A stretch of DNA of 64,000 nucleotides from Mucilaginibacter inviolabilis (GCF_011089895.1 NZ_JAANAT010000002.1:124001-188000), one strand, 5' to 3'; shown: positions 1 through 9,240, counted from the first letter of the stretch. Made by a program: numbers and translations. The notes: generated from the letters alone by a model not told the origin.

Positions 1-390
1 GCTTTAAAAATCGGTATTTTTCAGTGTCTGGCTGTTATTCCGGGTGTGTCCCGTTCTGCTGCAACTATAGTTGGTGGTATGAGCCAGAAACTAACCCGTA
101 CTGCAGCGGCTGAGTTTTCCTTCTTTTTAGCTGTACCCACTATGTTGGGCGCAACTTTAAAAGAGGTTTGGGATTTTCATAAAACCCATACGCCGCTTTT
201 TACCGGCGATCAGCTTAAATTTTTGATCATTGGTAATATCATTGCCTTTATTGTAGCTATGCTGGCCATTAAATCGTTCATTACTTTCCTGGAACGTAAA
301 GGTTTCAGATTATTTGGCTGGTACCGTATTGTTGTTGGCGCGGTTATTATCGGTTTAATTTTAAGCGGGCATACTTTGGAGATTCTGTAG
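1..390 (+). CDS. uppP: Undecaprenyl-diphosphatase, C-terminal part (5' end outside window)
   Basis: The frame is open from base 1, so only the C-terminal ~129 residues are present; the GTG at 46 is not the real start. The product is an integral inner-membrane phosphatase that converts undecaprenyl diphosphate to the monophosphate, recycling the lipid carrier for peptidoglycan and surface glycans. The family signature PGVSRSAATI is encoded at about 40-70, followed by hydrophobic segments (EFSFFLAVPTMLGA, LIIGNIIAFIVAMLAI, IVVGAVIIGLILSG) typical of the last transmembrane helices. It ends with TAG at 388-390. It precedes truB and ribF, an order I recall from other Sphingobacteriaceae. Family assignment is secure. 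Confidence 0.95.
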   Translation, partial: ALKIGIFQCLAVIPGVSRSAATIVGGMSQKLTRTAAAEFSFFLAVPTMLGATLKEVWDFHKTHTPLFTGDQLKFLIIGNIIAFIVAMLAIKSFITFLERKGFRLFGWYRIVVGAVIIGLILSGHTLEIL

Positions 391-794
391 AGTTTCAAAA
401 CCGGAATTTATAAAATTCAAACTGCTACCGTTTCAAGAAAACTTTTTAAACCTTTATTTTAACACTTTTCTGTCCGAAATGTGGGTGAAATCAGGTGAAA
501 AATGTTCGAAAATTCATTCAAAACCATCTGTTTTAACACTTTTTAACAAATTTCCAACACGATTTTTAGAGTTTAAAAAGATTCATACGATTGATATTCA
601 ATTATATGAATGAATTTATGTCAGCTTTTTTGCGCTTTTTGTTTTGTTCATAAACAGAGCTGATTATGATTTTCAAACAAGAAGAATCGGGTGAGTGGTT
701 AGCTTAAAGATACAAAAAATACCACTGATTTGCAATACCCCAGGTTAGCCCCGGGTTTCGATTCCATACTATTTCCCTACCTTTGCCGCTTTAA
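391..794. other. Intergenic region between uppP and truB
   Basis: About 400 bases with no convincing ORF. It is rich in A/T runs (for example AACACTTTTTAACAAATTT near 535-555). The only feature I can support is the -7 promoter element at its right end. No RNA gene or hairpin terminator with a clear T-tract was recognised. Confidence 0.5.
778..785 (+). promoter_or_regulatory. Bacteroidota -7 promoter element for truB
   Basis: TACCTTTG matches the Bacteroidota -7 consensus TAnnTTTG exactly; no clear -33 TTG is visible. Transcription would start near 791-792, only a few bases before the first possible truB start codon at 795, giving a leaderless or nearly leaderless mRNA. Confidence 0.55.
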
Positions 795-1526
795 TTGCAT
801 TCATTGAAAAAAACATATACTCAAATACAGGAATTTGCCGAAGGACAGCTGCTGTTGGTTAATAAACCCTACAAATGGACAAGCTTTGATGTGGTGGGCA
901 AAATTCGCAATTCATTTAAACCGCTTAAGCTTAAAGTGGGGCATGCAGGCACGCTTGATCCGCTGGCTACCGGCTTGCTGATCATTTGCACCGGCAAAAT
1001 GACCAAACAGATCGATACTTTCCAGGCCGAAGAAAAGGAATATACCGGAACCATGACACTGGGCGCCACCACACCGTCCTACGATATGGAAACGGAACCT
1101 GATAATAAATTTGACATCAGCCAACTTACCGAAGAGCAGCTGCGTAATAACTGCAGGCAGTTTACCGGCGATATACAACAGTATCCGCCGGCACATTCGG
1201 CCATAAAAATTGACGGCGAGCGTCTGTACGAAAAAGCCCGCAGGGGCGAAGATGTAGAACTGCGCCTCCGTAATGTAACCATCACCGAGTTTGAACTAAC
1301 GCGCATCGAATTGCCCGAAGTCGATTTCAGGGTGGTGTGCAGCAAAGGTACCTATATCCGCTCGTTGGTAAATGATTTTGGGGCAGCGCTTAATAATGGG
1401 GCTTATCTTTCTAAGCTCAGGCGTACACGCAGCGGCAATTTTCAGGTAGCAGATGCCTGGGAGGTAATGGAACTGGTAACTATGATCAGGGAGCTAAAGA
1501 CTGGGGACGGAGCGCCGGAGATATAA
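795..1526 (+). CDS. truB: tRNA pseudouridine(55) synthase TruB
   Basis: TruB isomerises uridine 55 in the T-loop of tRNAs. The 243-residue product has the family core GHAGTLDPLATGLL at residues 49-62 with catalytic Asp55, plus the downstream block SKGTYIRSLVNDFG. Its length is normal for Bacteroidota TruB. The start is the unusual codon TTG at 795: an in-frame TAA lies directly upstream at 792-794, there is no ATG before the conserved region, and the only nearby alternative is TTG at 804. It lies between uppP and ribF. Function is secure; the exact start is less so. Confidence 0.95.
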   Translation: MHSLKKTYTQIQEFAEGQLLLVNKPYKWTSFDVVGKIRNSFKPLKLKVGHAGTLDPLATGLLIICTGKMTKQIDTFQAEEKEYTGTMTLGATTPSYDMETEPDNKFDISQLTEEQLRNNCRQFTGDIQQYPPAHSAIKIDGERLYEKARRGEDVELRLRNVTITEFELTRIELPEVDFRVVCSKGTYIRSLVNDFGAALNNGAYLSKLRRTRSGNFQVADAWEVMELVTMIRELKTGDGAPEI

Positions 1527-1532
1527 TCGCCC

Positions 1533-1617
1533 TGTCATTTCGACCGGAGGGAGAAATCTTTTGCGATGGACAAGTCTCACGTAAAAGATTTCTCCTCGTG
1601 CCTCGTTCGAAATGACA
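1533..1617. repeat. Intergenic palindromic repeat, family 1 (copy a)
   Basis: An imperfect inverted repeat between truB and ribF: GTCATTTCGACCGGAGGGAG on the left and the related CTCGTTCGAAATGAC on the right, with complementary inner arms GAGAAATCTTTT and AAAAGATTTCTC. The same family recurs at 23313-23408. It looks like a REP-type element that could form a long hairpin in RNA. No coding content. Confidence 0.8.
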
Positions 1618-1705
1618 AGCGGGTATTGTAGGATATAAAACAAATCAAACAATTACATCCCAAAGTCAAAATAACTGACTTTTATAGTAGTAACGGTCAA
1701 AAAAT

Positions 1706-1713
1706 TAACTTTG
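1706..1713 (+). promoter_or_regulatory. -7 promoter element for ribF
   Basis: TAACTTTG fits TAnnTTTG exactly and lies 16 bases before the ribF ATG, predicting a short 5' leader. No convincing -33 TTG is seen. This suggests ribF can be transcribed independently of truB. Confidence 0.5.
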
Positions 1714-1729
1714 TGTTTTTACGCATATC

Positions 1730-2659
1730 ATGAAGGTTTACAATCATATTGACGAATTTACAGCGGTAAAAAACGCGGTGGTTACCATTGGTACCTTTGA
1801 TGGGGTACACATCGGTCACCGTAAAATTATATCAGGGATAAAGGAAATAGCAGATAGCATTGACGGCGAAACGGTGATTTTAACCTTCTTTCCGCATCCG
1901 CGTATGATACTGCAGCCGGAGGATGAAAGCCTGAAACTGATCACCACTATTGCCGAAAAAGCAGAGTTGATGGAAGAGTTGGGTGTCGACCATCTGATCA
2001 TCACCCCATTTTCAAGAGATTTTTCGAACCAGACGGCCGAGAGTTATATCCGTGATGTACTGGTGAATAAAATAGGTACCAAAAAAATTGTGATCGGTTA
2101 TGATCACCGTTTTGGGAAAGATCGCCAGGGCGGCCTGGAAGATCTGCAAAGGCTTGGTCCGGTTTACGGATTTGATGTAATTGAAATCCCCGAGCAGGAC
2201 ATCAACGAGGTAGCCATAAGCTCCACCCGAATCCGTAACGCGTTATTAAATGGCGAAATAGAACTGGCTAATTCCTTTTTGGGTTATCCTTTCTTTATCA
2301 CTGGTACCGTAATCCGCGGCGACCAGATTGGCAGGCAATTGGGTTATCCAACGGCCAATATCGTGGTTGAAGAAAAATATAAGCTTATCCCTGCCGATGG
2401 GATTTTTGCCGTAACGGTAACTGTAGCGGGGAATCAGTACAAAGGCATGGCCTATATAGGCAGCCGGCCAACGGTAAACGGTCTCACCCGTAACATTGAG
2501 GTGAATATTTTTGATTTCGATCAGGATATCTATAACCAGGCTATCAGGATGGAATTCCTGCATTATGTACGCGGCGACATTAAATTCGCTTCGTTGGATG
2601 AACTTAAGGTACAGTTGGCCAAAGATAAGGAAGACGTGTTGGCGTTGTTGGTTCATTAG
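1730..2659 (+). CDS. ribF: Bifunctional riboflavin kinase / FAD synthetase
   Basis: The 309-residue protein phosphorylates riboflavin to FMN and adenylates FMN to FAD. The N-terminal nucleotidyltransferase half carries GTFDGVHIGHRKII at residues 21-34, the HxGH nucleotidyl-transfer motif region, and SSTRIRN near 165. The C-terminal flavokinase half has GYPTANI near residues 203-209. Length matches the family. The start ATG at 1730 immediately precedes the conserved N-terminus. The last codons and stop lie inside the left arm of a long inverted repeat (2651-2955), so that element has inserted at or grown from the very end of the gene. Confidence 0.96.
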   Translation: MKVYNHIDEFTAVKNAVVTIGTFDGVHIGHRKIISGIKEIADSIDGETVILTFFPHPRMILQPEDESLKLITTIAEKAELMEELGVDHLIITPFSRDFSNQTAESYIRDVLVNKIGTKKIVIGYDHRFGKDRQGGLEDLQRLGPVYGFDVIEIPEQDINEVAISSTRIRNALLNGEIELANSFLGYPFFITGTVIRGDQIGRQLGYPTANIVVEEKYKLIPADGIFAVTVTVAGNQYKGMAYIGSRPTVNGLTRNIEVNIFDFDQDIYNQAIRMEFLHYVRGDIKFASLDELKVQLAKDKEDVLALLVH

Positions 2660-2955
2660 TTCATGGGGGCAGTAGTTCATTGGTCTTAGCAATGGTTGAA
2701 CAGGGGAGAGCTGTTTTTGAAAATTCAAAGTAAATTTTGGCTAAAGCCTCATTTTTTGTTATTCACCCGTCCCATAAATGGGGCGGCAATGAATTAGATT
2801 CTTTATTACGATCCATTTTTTTTCATTCATAGCCGTTTGGCTTTAGCCAACGGTTAAATTGCCATGTTCCAAAGGCTTCAGCCAAAATTTATAAAAGGGC
2901 CATTTTAAGCAGATTTCCTCCACAAATGAACTAATGACCCCATGAACTAATGAAC
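2651..2955. repeat. Nested inverted-repeat element after ribF
   Basis: Two inverted-repeat pairs are nested. The outer arms, about 33 bases (2651-2683 and 2922-2955), are built on GTTCATTAGTTCATGGGG and its complement. The inner arms, about 20 bases (2731-2750 and 2872-2891), are built on TAAATTTTGGCTAAAGCC with one mismatch. Between them sit a further small palindrome around CCGTTTGGCTTTAGCCAACGG (2833-2853) and CCGTCCCATAAATGGGGCGG near 2768. No ORF is present. It resembles a composite of REP-like or MITE-like elements. The left arm overlaps the ribF stop codon. Confidence 0.7.
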
Positions 2956-3038
2956 ATTTTTGTAACTTTACCTGTCAATATGACTCAGTAAGTTGCCTTG
3001 GCGCAATTGTTGAGTTTGTTGGTTCATATCAAAATAAT

Positions 3039-6000
3039 ATGTTAGATTTTATCAGTAAGCTTTTTGGAAGCAAATCAGAACGGGATGTAAAAGCAATACA
3101 GCCTATAGTTGAAAAAATTAAGGCTGAATTTGCAAAACTCTCAAACATCAGCAATGATGAGCTTAGAGCTAAAACCATAGATTTTAAAGAAACCATAGCC
3201 CAGGGCCTTTCTGGTATTGATAGCGAAATACAAGCTATTAAAGATCGCACTGAGAATGAGCTGGATATGGACGTAAGCGAAAAGGTTGAACTTTATACCC
3301 AGTTGGATAAACTGGAAAAAGACCGCAACAAAGAGCTGGAAGATATATTGTTAAATATACTGCCCGAAGCGTTCGCGGTTGTTAAAGAAACTGCCCGCCG
3401 CTTTGCCGGTAATAAAACTATTGAAGTGACTGCCACCCAGTTTGACCGGGAATTGGCTGCACACAAAAACAACGTGATCATCAAAGGTGATCAGGCTATA
3501 CACCACAATACCTGGCTTGCTGCCGGTAACGAGGTTACCTGGGATATGGTACACTATGATGTACAGCTGATTGGTGGTATTGTACTGCACCAGGGTAAAA
3601 TATCAGAAATGGCCACTGGTGAAGGTAAAACGCTGGTAGCCACGCTGCCTGCATATCTTAACGCACTGGCCGGTCAGGGTGTACACATCGTAACGGTGAA
3701 TGATTACCTGGCCCGTCGTGATAGTGAGTGGATGGGGCCTTTGTATGAGTTCCACGGCTTATCTGTTGATTGTATTGATAAACACGAGCCAAATTCTGAA
3801 GAGCGCCGCAATGCTTACCTGGCCGATATTACTTTTGGTACCAACAACGAGTTTGGTTTCGACTACCTGCGTGACAATATGACACGTAGCCCGGAAGAAT
3901 TGGTGCAACGCAAGTTACATTATGCCATGGTGGATGAGGTTGACTCCGTTTTAATTGACGATGCCCGTACACCTTTAATTATATCTGGTCCGATACCTCG
4001 CGGTGATGAGCATGAGTTTTATGAACTGAAACCACGCATTGAGCGTTTGGTTAACGCGCAGAAAGCCTACATCAACGGTGTACTGAACGAAGCTAAAAAA
4101 GCTATTAATGACGGTAATACCGAAGTTGACGGCGGTGGTTTGGCTTTATTACGCGCTTACCGTGGTTTGCCAAAGAGCAAGGCTTTAATTAAGTTTTTGA
4201 GCGAAGGCGGTAACCGGACAATTTTGCAGAAGGTGGAAAACCACTACATGCAGGATCAGGGTAAAGATATGCCAAAGGTTGACGCGGAGCTTTACTTCGT
4301 GATCGACGAAAAAAATAACCAGGTGGAACTGGCCGAAAAAGGTATCGAACTGATCACCTCATCGGGTGAAGATCCTCACTTTTTTGTGATGCCTGACGTA
4401 GGTACCGAAATTGCGGAGATTGAAAAATCAAGCCTGAGCGCCGAAGAAAAAATTGCCCGTAAGGATGAATTGATGCGCGATTTCTCTATCAAGTCTGAAC
4501 GTATCCACTCGGTAAACCAATTGCTGAAAGCTTATACCCTGTTTGAAAAAGATACAGAGTATATCCTGGACGAAGGCAAGGTGAAAATTGTGGATGAGCA
4601 AACCGGTCGTGTGTTAGACGGTCGCCGTTACTCAGATGGATTACACCAGGCTATCGAGGCAAAAGAAAATGTTAAGGTAGAGGACGCTACACAAACCTTC
4701 GCTACCATCACGCTGCAAAACTACTTCCGTATGTACCACAAGCTTTGCGGTATGACAGGTACTGCCGTTACCGAAGCAGGTGAGTTCTGGGAAATATACA
4801 AACTGGACGTGGTAGAGATACCAACCAATACCCCGGCTAGCCGTGCAGACAGGCAAGATCTGGTTTATCGTACCGTTCGTGAAAAATACAATGCCGTTGC
4901 CGATGAGATCGTAAAACTAACAGAGGCCGGCAGACCGGTACTGGTAGGTACAACATCGGTTGAAATTTCGGAATTACTGAGCCGTATGCTGAAATTGCGC
5001 GGCATCAAACATAACGTACTGAATGCCAAAATGCACCAGAAAGAGGCCGATATTGTGGCTGAAGCCGGTAAAACAGGCACCGTGACCATTGCTACCAACA
5101 TGGCGGGTCGTGGTACGGATATTAAGTTGGGTGCGGGTGTTAAAGACGCGGGTGGTTTGGCCATTGTAGGTACCGAACGCCATGAGTCGCGCCGGGTTGA
5201 CAGGCAGTTACGCGGTCGTTCCGGTCGTCAGGGTGATCCGGGTTCGTCACAGTTCTTTGTATCATTAGAGGATAATCTGATGCGTTTATTCGGTTCAGAG
5301 CGTATCTCCAACCTGATGGTACGTATGGGTATTGAAGAGGGCGAAGTGATTCAGCACTCCATGATCTCCAAATCAATCGAGCGTGCACAGAAAAAGGTAG
5401 AAGAAAATAACTTTGGTATCCGTAAACGTTTGCTGGAATATGACGACGTGATGAACTCACAGCGTACGGTGATCTATACCAAACGTAAAAACGCCCTGTT
5501 TGGCGAACGCCTGGATGTTGATTTGAGCAATACCATATTTGATGTGGTAGAAGATATTGTGACCGAATACAAAGAAGCGAACAATTACGAAGGCTTTACG
5601 CTGGAAGTGATCCGTTTATTCTCGGTTGATATTGAATTGAGCATCGACGAGTTTGCATCGAAAAATATAACAGCCCTTACCGACAGGACTTTCCAAACGG
5701 TAATGGACTTTTACAAACGCAAACAAGAAGCCGTTGCACAACAGGCTTACCCGGTATTGAAAGATGTATTTGATACCCGCGGTCAGTATGTAGAGAATAT
5801 TGTGGTTCCGTTTAGCGATGGTATCCATGGTATACAGGTTTCTGTACCATTGAAAAAAGCGGTGGAAAACCACGGGGTAGAGGTATTTAAATCGTTTGAA
5901 AAGAACGTGACCCTGTACCTGATTGATGATGCCTGGAAAGAGCATTTGCGCGAGATGGATGAGTTAAAACAATCGGTACAGAATGCGGTTTATGAGCAAA

Positions 6001-6347
6001 AGGATCCGCTGTTGGTTTACAAGTTTGAAGCTTTTGAACTGTTCAGAGGGATGCTGGCCAATGTAAATAAAGAGATCGTAAGCTTCCTGTTCAGAGGTGG
6101 TATCCCGGTTCAGCAGCAAGCTGATGAAGTACGTGAAGCCAAACCAGAGCCAAAATTGGATCTGCGTAAAATGAAGACTACCAAAGCCGAGATGGTAAGC
6201 GAAAGCAATGGCATCCCGATGGATGATTTCCGCGAGCAGCAGAAAGCAAGTCCGGTTAGGGTTGAAAACAAGATAGGTCGTAACGATCCTTGTCCATGCG
6301 GAAGCGGCAAAAAATATAAAAACTGCCACGGCGTAGGGCAGAATTAA
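3039..6347 (+). CDS. secA: Preprotein translocase ATPase SecA
   Basis: SecA drives export of unfolded preproteins through SecYEG. The 1102-residue protein is longer than the ~900-residue E. coli form, as is usual in Bacteroidota. Walker A MATGEGKT lies at residues 191-198, DEVDSVLIDDARTPLIISG near 298-316, and the second-motor block TNMAGRGTDIKLG near 686. The helical scaffold follows, and the C-terminal zinc-binding tail has CPCGSGKKYKNCHG from about residue 1085. The preprotein cross-linking region contains a long insertion (about residues 350-420), which explains the extra length. The start ATG at 3039 fits the SecA N-terminus LDFISKLFGSK. A weak -7-like TAACTTTA lies at 2963-2970. Confidence 0.98.
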   Translation: MLDFISKLFGSKSERDVKAIQPIVEKIKAEFAKLSNISNDELRAKTIDFKETIAQGLSGIDSEIQAIKDRTENELDMDVSEKVELYTQLDKLEKDRNKELEDILLNILPEAFAVVKETARRFAGNKTIEVTATQFDRELAAHKNNVIIKGDQAIHHNTWLAAGNEVTWDMVHYDVQLIGGIVLHQGKISEMATGEGKTLVATLPAYLNALAGQGVHIVTVNDYLARRDSEWMGPLYEFHGLSVDCIDKHEPNSEERRNAYLADITFGTNNEFGFDYLRDNMTRSPEELVQRKLHYAMVDEVDSVLIDDARTPLIISGPIPRGDEHEFYELKPRIERLVNAQKAYINGVLNEAKKAINDGNTEVDGGGLALLRAYRGLPKSKALIKFLSEGGNRTILQKVENHYMQDQGKDMPKVDAELYFVIDEKNNQVELAEKGIELITSSGEDPHFFVMPDVGTEIAEIEKSSLSAEEKIARKDELMRDFSIKSERIHSVNQLLKAYTLFEKDTEYILDEGKVKIVDEQTGRVLDGRRYSDGLHQAIEAKENVKVEDATQTFATITLQNYFRMYHKLCGMTGTAVTEAGEFWEIYKLDVVEIPTNTPASRADRQDLVYRTVREKYNAVADEIVKLTEAGRPVLVGTTSVEISELLSRMLKLRGIKHNVLNAKMHQKEADIVAEAGKTGTVTIATNMAGRGTDIKLGAGVKDAGGLAIVGTERHESRRVDRQLRGRSGRQGDPGSSQFFVSLEDNLMRLFGSERISNLMVRMGIEEGEVIQHSMISKSIERAQKKVEENNFGIRKRLLEYDDVMNSQRTVIYTKRKNALFGERLDVDLSNTIFDVVEDIVTEYKEANNYEGFTLEVIRLFSVDIELSIDEFASKNITALTDRTFQTVMDFYKRKQEAVAQQAYPVLKDVFDTRGQYVENIVVPFSDGIHGIQVSVPLKKAVENHGVEVFKSFEKNVTLYLIDDAWKEHLREMDELKQSVQNAVYEQKDPLLVYKFEAFELFRGMLANVNKEIVSFLFRGGIPVQQQADEVREAKPEPKLDLRKMKTTKAEMVSESNGIPMDDFREQQKASPVRVENKIGRNDPCPCGSGKKYKNCHGVGQN

Positions 6348-6361
6348 GAAGCCCCTCTAAA

Positions 6362-6379
6362 TCTCCCCTAAAGGGGAGA
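6362..6379. terminator. Short perfect palindrome after secA
   Basis: TCTCCCC-TAAA-GGGGAGA is a perfect hairpin 15 bases past the secA stop, followed by an A-rich rather than T-rich tract. It may terminate secA transcription or be another repeat element of the REP type; I cannot tell which. Confidence 0.45.
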
Positions 6380-6402
6380 CTTAAAAAACAAAAAAGAAGA
6401 GG

Positions 6403-6492
6403 TGTCATCCTGAACTTGTTTCAGGATCTCTCAGGACAGGTCGACCAGCATGCGATACCTGGATGTGAGATGCCGAAACAAGTTCGGCATGA
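6403..6492. repeat. Intergenic palindromic repeat, family 2
   Basis: Outer arms TGTCATCCTGAACTTGTTTC and GAAACAAGTTCGGCATGAC are near-complementary, with a shorter central hairpin. It is the dispersed-repeat type recognisable by CCTGAACTTGTTTCAGG. No coding content. Confidence 0.75.
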
Positions 6493-6516
6493 CGCTGTTT
6501 TATTTGATAAAAGAAA

Positions 6517-6978
6517 ATGAAAAAAGCAGTATTTGATCATCAGGCTACACCAGCGATTATCAGATACTGCCTTTTTTTTGTGCTGGTCATAGCATCAACC
6601 CATACCTTTGCGCAGCAAGCGCGTGGTAAGGTTGAGGTAGTCAGAGACCCCCTGGTGGATACGCTGATTGCTAAACGTTATGAAATGAGCAGCGCTGCCG
6701 GGGTATCATCGCCGATAGCATCATATGGTTACCGGGTGCAGATCTTCAGCGGCTCCAACCGTAAGGATGCCTACAGTGCCCAGGCAAGGTTGCAAAGCCA
6801 GTATCCTGAGCTGCGTACCTATATCATTTATAACGAACCCAACTTTAAGGTGCGTGCCGGCGATTTCAGAACCCGCTTGGAAGCGCAAAAACTCATGCAG
6901 GACCTGCGGGCTTCCTTCTCGAGCCTGTTCATCATCTCAGAAAAAATAAATCTACCCAAAACGGATACCAATGATTAA
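6517..6978 (+). CDS. Secreted SPOR-domain protein
   Basis: The 153-residue protein begins with an N-terminal export signal (hydrophobic stretch IIRYCLFFVLVIASTHTFA with an AxxA-Q type cleavage region near residue 33). From about residue 70 to 145 it carries a SPOR-like domain (YGYRVQIFSGSNRKDAYSAQ, then FKVRAGDFRTRLEAQKLM). SPOR domains bind peptidoglycan regions lacking stem peptides, so a periplasmic cell-wall role is expected; the exact partner is unknown. It overlaps the start of the M20 peptidase gene by 8 bases, so the two are probably translated together. Confidence 0.85.
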   Translation: MKKAVFDHQATPAIIRYCLFFVLVIASTHTFAQQARGKVEVVRDPLVDTLIAKRYEMSSAAGVSSPIASYGYRVQIFSGSNRKDAYSAQARLQSQYPELRTYIIYNEPNFKVRAGDFRTRLEAQKLMQDLRASFSSLFIISEKINLPKTDTND

Positions 6979-8155
6979 AGAACAAATACAGGAACTATCC
7001 CACAAAATATTTAATGATGTAGTGGCCAATCGCCGCCATTTGCATACCAATCCCGAGCTGTCATTTCACGAACAAAAAACATCGGCTTTTATAGCCGGCA
7101 AATTAGACGAGCTGGGTTTAACCTACGAAAAAATGGCTGATACGGGCCTGGTTGCTTTAATCAAAGGAGAGCTGCCATCTGATAAAGTAGTGGCCCTGCG
7201 TGCCGATATGGACGCGCTGCCAATTACCGAAGCTAATGATGTGCCCTACAAATCACAAAATGTAGGTGTAATGCATGCCTGCGGTCATGATGCGCATACT
7301 TCATCGTTATTGGGTACAGCCCGTATTTTGAACGAACTGAAAAGTCAGTTTGCCGGTACTGTGAAACTGATATTTCAACCTGCCGAGGAGAAGCTGCCCG
7401 GCGGTGCCAGCATCATGATTAAAGAAGGGGTATTGGAAAATCCTAAACCACAGGCCGTATTGGGGCAGCATGTAATGCCATTGATTGATGCCGGTAAGGT
7501 AGGTTTCCGCGCGGGTAAGTACATGGCCTCGACCGATGAGATCTATGTTACTGTAAAAGGTAAAGGTGGCCATGGGGCGCAACCACAACAAAACATCGAC
7601 CCGGTAATTATTACCGCTCATATATTAACCGCATTGCAGCAGGTGGTAAGCCGCTTTGCCGATCCAAAAAGTCCGTCGGTATTGTCATTTGGTAAGGTGA
7701 TTGCCAATGGGGCCACCAATGTGATCCCCAATGAGGTTTACCTGGAAGGCACCTTCCGCACCATGGATGAGCAATGGCGCGACGAAGCCCACAAACGTAT
7801 GAAAAAAATGGCCGAAGGTATTGCCGAAAGCATGGGCGGCAGCTGCGATTTTAACATTATGCGTGGTTATCCCTTCCTGATTAACGAAGAAGTGCTGACG
7901 GCCGCAACCCGTGGCCATGCCGAGGATTACCTGGGTAAAGAAAACGTGCTCGACCTGGACATCTGGATGGCAGCCGAAGACTTTGCTTATTACTCGCAGG
8001 TAGCTGATAGCTGTTTTTACCGCCTGGGCACCCGTAACGAAAGTCGTGGTATCACCTCATCGGTACATACACCAACTTTTGATGTGGAAGAAGACGCGTT
8101 TAAGATCAGCACTGGTCTGATGGCTTACCTGGCTATTAAACAGTTGGGAAACTAA
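6971..8155 (+). CDS. M20-family amidohydrolase / N-acyl-amino-acid hydrolase
   Basis: The 394-residue zinc-dependent hydrolase is related to N-acyl-L-amino-acid amidohydrolases and hippurate hydrolases. Metal and catalytic motifs are visible: RADMDALP (77-84), HACGHDAHT (102-110) and PAEE (137-140). GKGGHGAQP marks the dimerisation-domain start, and a late HTPTFDVEEDAF segment supplies the final metal ligand. There is no signal peptide, so it is cytoplasmic. The physiological substrate cannot be deduced; in this family it may be acylated amino acids or indole-acetyl conjugates. Its start overlaps the SPOR gene. Confidence 0.9.
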   Translation: MIKEQIQELSHKIFNDVVANRRHLHTNPELSFHEQKTSAFIAGKLDELGLTYEKMADTGLVALIKGELPSDKVVALRADMDALPITEANDVPYKSQNVGVMHACGHDAHTSSLLGTARILNELKSQFAGTVKLIFQPAEEKLPGGASIMIKEGVLENPKPQAVLGQHVMPLIDAGKVGFRAGKYMASTDEIYVTVKGKGGHGAQPQQNIDPVIITAHILTALQQVVSRFADPKSPSVLSFGKVIANGATNVIPNEVYLEGTFRTMDEQWRDEAHKRMKKMAEGIAESMGGSCDFNIMRGYPFLINEEVLTAATRGHAEDYLGKENVLDLDIWMAAEDFAYYSQVADSCFYRLGTRNESRGITSSVHTPTFDVEEDAFKISTGLMAYLAIKQLGN

Positions 8156-8180
8156 GCGAAAATAACATCAATAAAAGTCA

Positions 8181-8271
8181 TGTCATTGCGAGGAGGAACG
8201 ACGAAGCAATCGCGAACTGTACAGGGTTAACTTGCATAGTTCGCGATTGCCACGCTCCGCTCGCAATGACA
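8181..8271. repeat. Intergenic palindromic repeat, family 3
   Basis: Outer arms TGTCATTGCGAGGAGG and the related GCTCCGCTCGCAATGACA pair imperfectly, and the inner arms GCAATCGCGAACTGT and ATAGTTCGCGATTGC are complementary. This is the dispersed TGTCATTGCGAGGAG type. It lies between two same-strand genes and has no coding content. Confidence 0.8.
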
Positions 8272-8309
8272 TGGTGTAACAATTATGGCCAAATAACATC
8301 AATACCTTG

Positions 8310-9236
8310 ATGAAAAAAACAATAATAGCACTGGTATTAATCATTGCCTCAAGTTCTTCTTTCGCGCAGCAGATCAAGCGTTTTAACCCGGATACGATAC
8401 GTACCATTGTAATCGACTCGTTGGTTGATATCAAATCGCACAAGTTAAACGCGCAGGATTTTATTGATGCCGTGCTGGCCGATACCAGCTTTTACAAGGC
8501 TTTTCAAAACATGAAACGCTATGGTTTTACCGCCGAGAACCGCATTTTTACCTACGACAAAAAGAATAAGGTTGACGGTAAGATCTATCGCAAGATCATC
8601 CACAGCAACGCCGCCGGCAAACACCACATGGAGTATGTTGCCAAAACAGATAGTGGTAACATGTTTAAAAAGAACGGTAAATACCAGCTATACACCGTAG
8701 AGATGTTCGACTATATTTTCATGAACGCCTATAATTCTGATTTTACCAAGGGTGATGCTTTGCCGGGATCAGGAGGGAAAAATGAATCGTATAAAGATAA
8801 GTTGAAGACGCTTATTTTTACCCCGGGACGCAGGGTAAAAGGTATCCCTTTTATCAGCAGTAAAACCGAAATATTTGCGGGCGATATGCGTGGGTATTAC
8901 TACTATGAATTCGCACGAGGTAAGTATCTGGATACCATCCCGGTTTACCGTTTTAGGGTGCGGTGCAAACCCAGTACGTCAGATGGTGACACTATGATCA
9001 AGGAGATGACCACCATATTTGATGAGCGTACCTTTCAGATCCTGGGCCGTTACATCGACATGAAGTTCAGCAACATGTTTGTTGATTTTAACGTGCAGAT
9101 GAACATCGAGCTCAATAACTTTGGAGGGGAATTACTTCCTACCAAAATAACCTATCAGGGCAACTGGAATATCCCATTCCACAAAGAAGAACGCGCCAGC
9201 TTTTTAATTGTACATAAGGATTACAAAAAGGAATAA
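8310..9236 (+). CDS. Secreted protein of unknown function
   Basis: The product is 308 residues from ATG 8310 (the TTG just before it is unlikely to be used). The N-terminus is a clear signal peptide (KKTIIALVLIIASSSSFAQQ, cleavage near residue 20). The mature part is rich in beta-type sequence and contains no motif I can tie to an enzyme; blocks such as GRRVKGIPFISSKTEIFAGD and MTTIFDERTFQILGRYIDMKF suggest a periplasmic or outer-membrane-associated fold. It sits alone after a palindromic repeat and converges with the AraC gene, only four bases apart. No function is proposed. Confidence 0.8.
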   Translation: MKKTIIALVLIIASSSSFAQQIKRFNPDTIRTIVIDSLVDIKSHKLNAQDFIDAVLADTSFYKAFQNMKRYGFTAENRIFTYDKKNKVDGKIYRKIIHSNAAGKHHMEYVAKTDSGNMFKKNGKYQLYTVEMFDYIFMNAYNSDFTKGDALPGSGGKNESYKDKLKTLIFTPGRRVKGIPFISSKTEIFAGDMRGYYYYEFARGKYLDTIPVYRFRVRCKPSTSDGDTMIKEMTTIFDERTFQILGRYIDMKFSNMFVDFNVQMNIELNNFGGELLPTKITYQGNWNIPFHKEERASFLIVHKDYKKE

Positions 9237-9240
9237 ACCG

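Noticed and set aside
46..390. GTG 46 as start of a 114-residue protein
   Set aside because: The frame and the uppP sequence are open back to base 1; this is the tail of a longer gene.
4865..5460. Long minus-strand frames inside secA
   Set aside because: Antisense shadows of conserved SecA codons with low-complexity composition.
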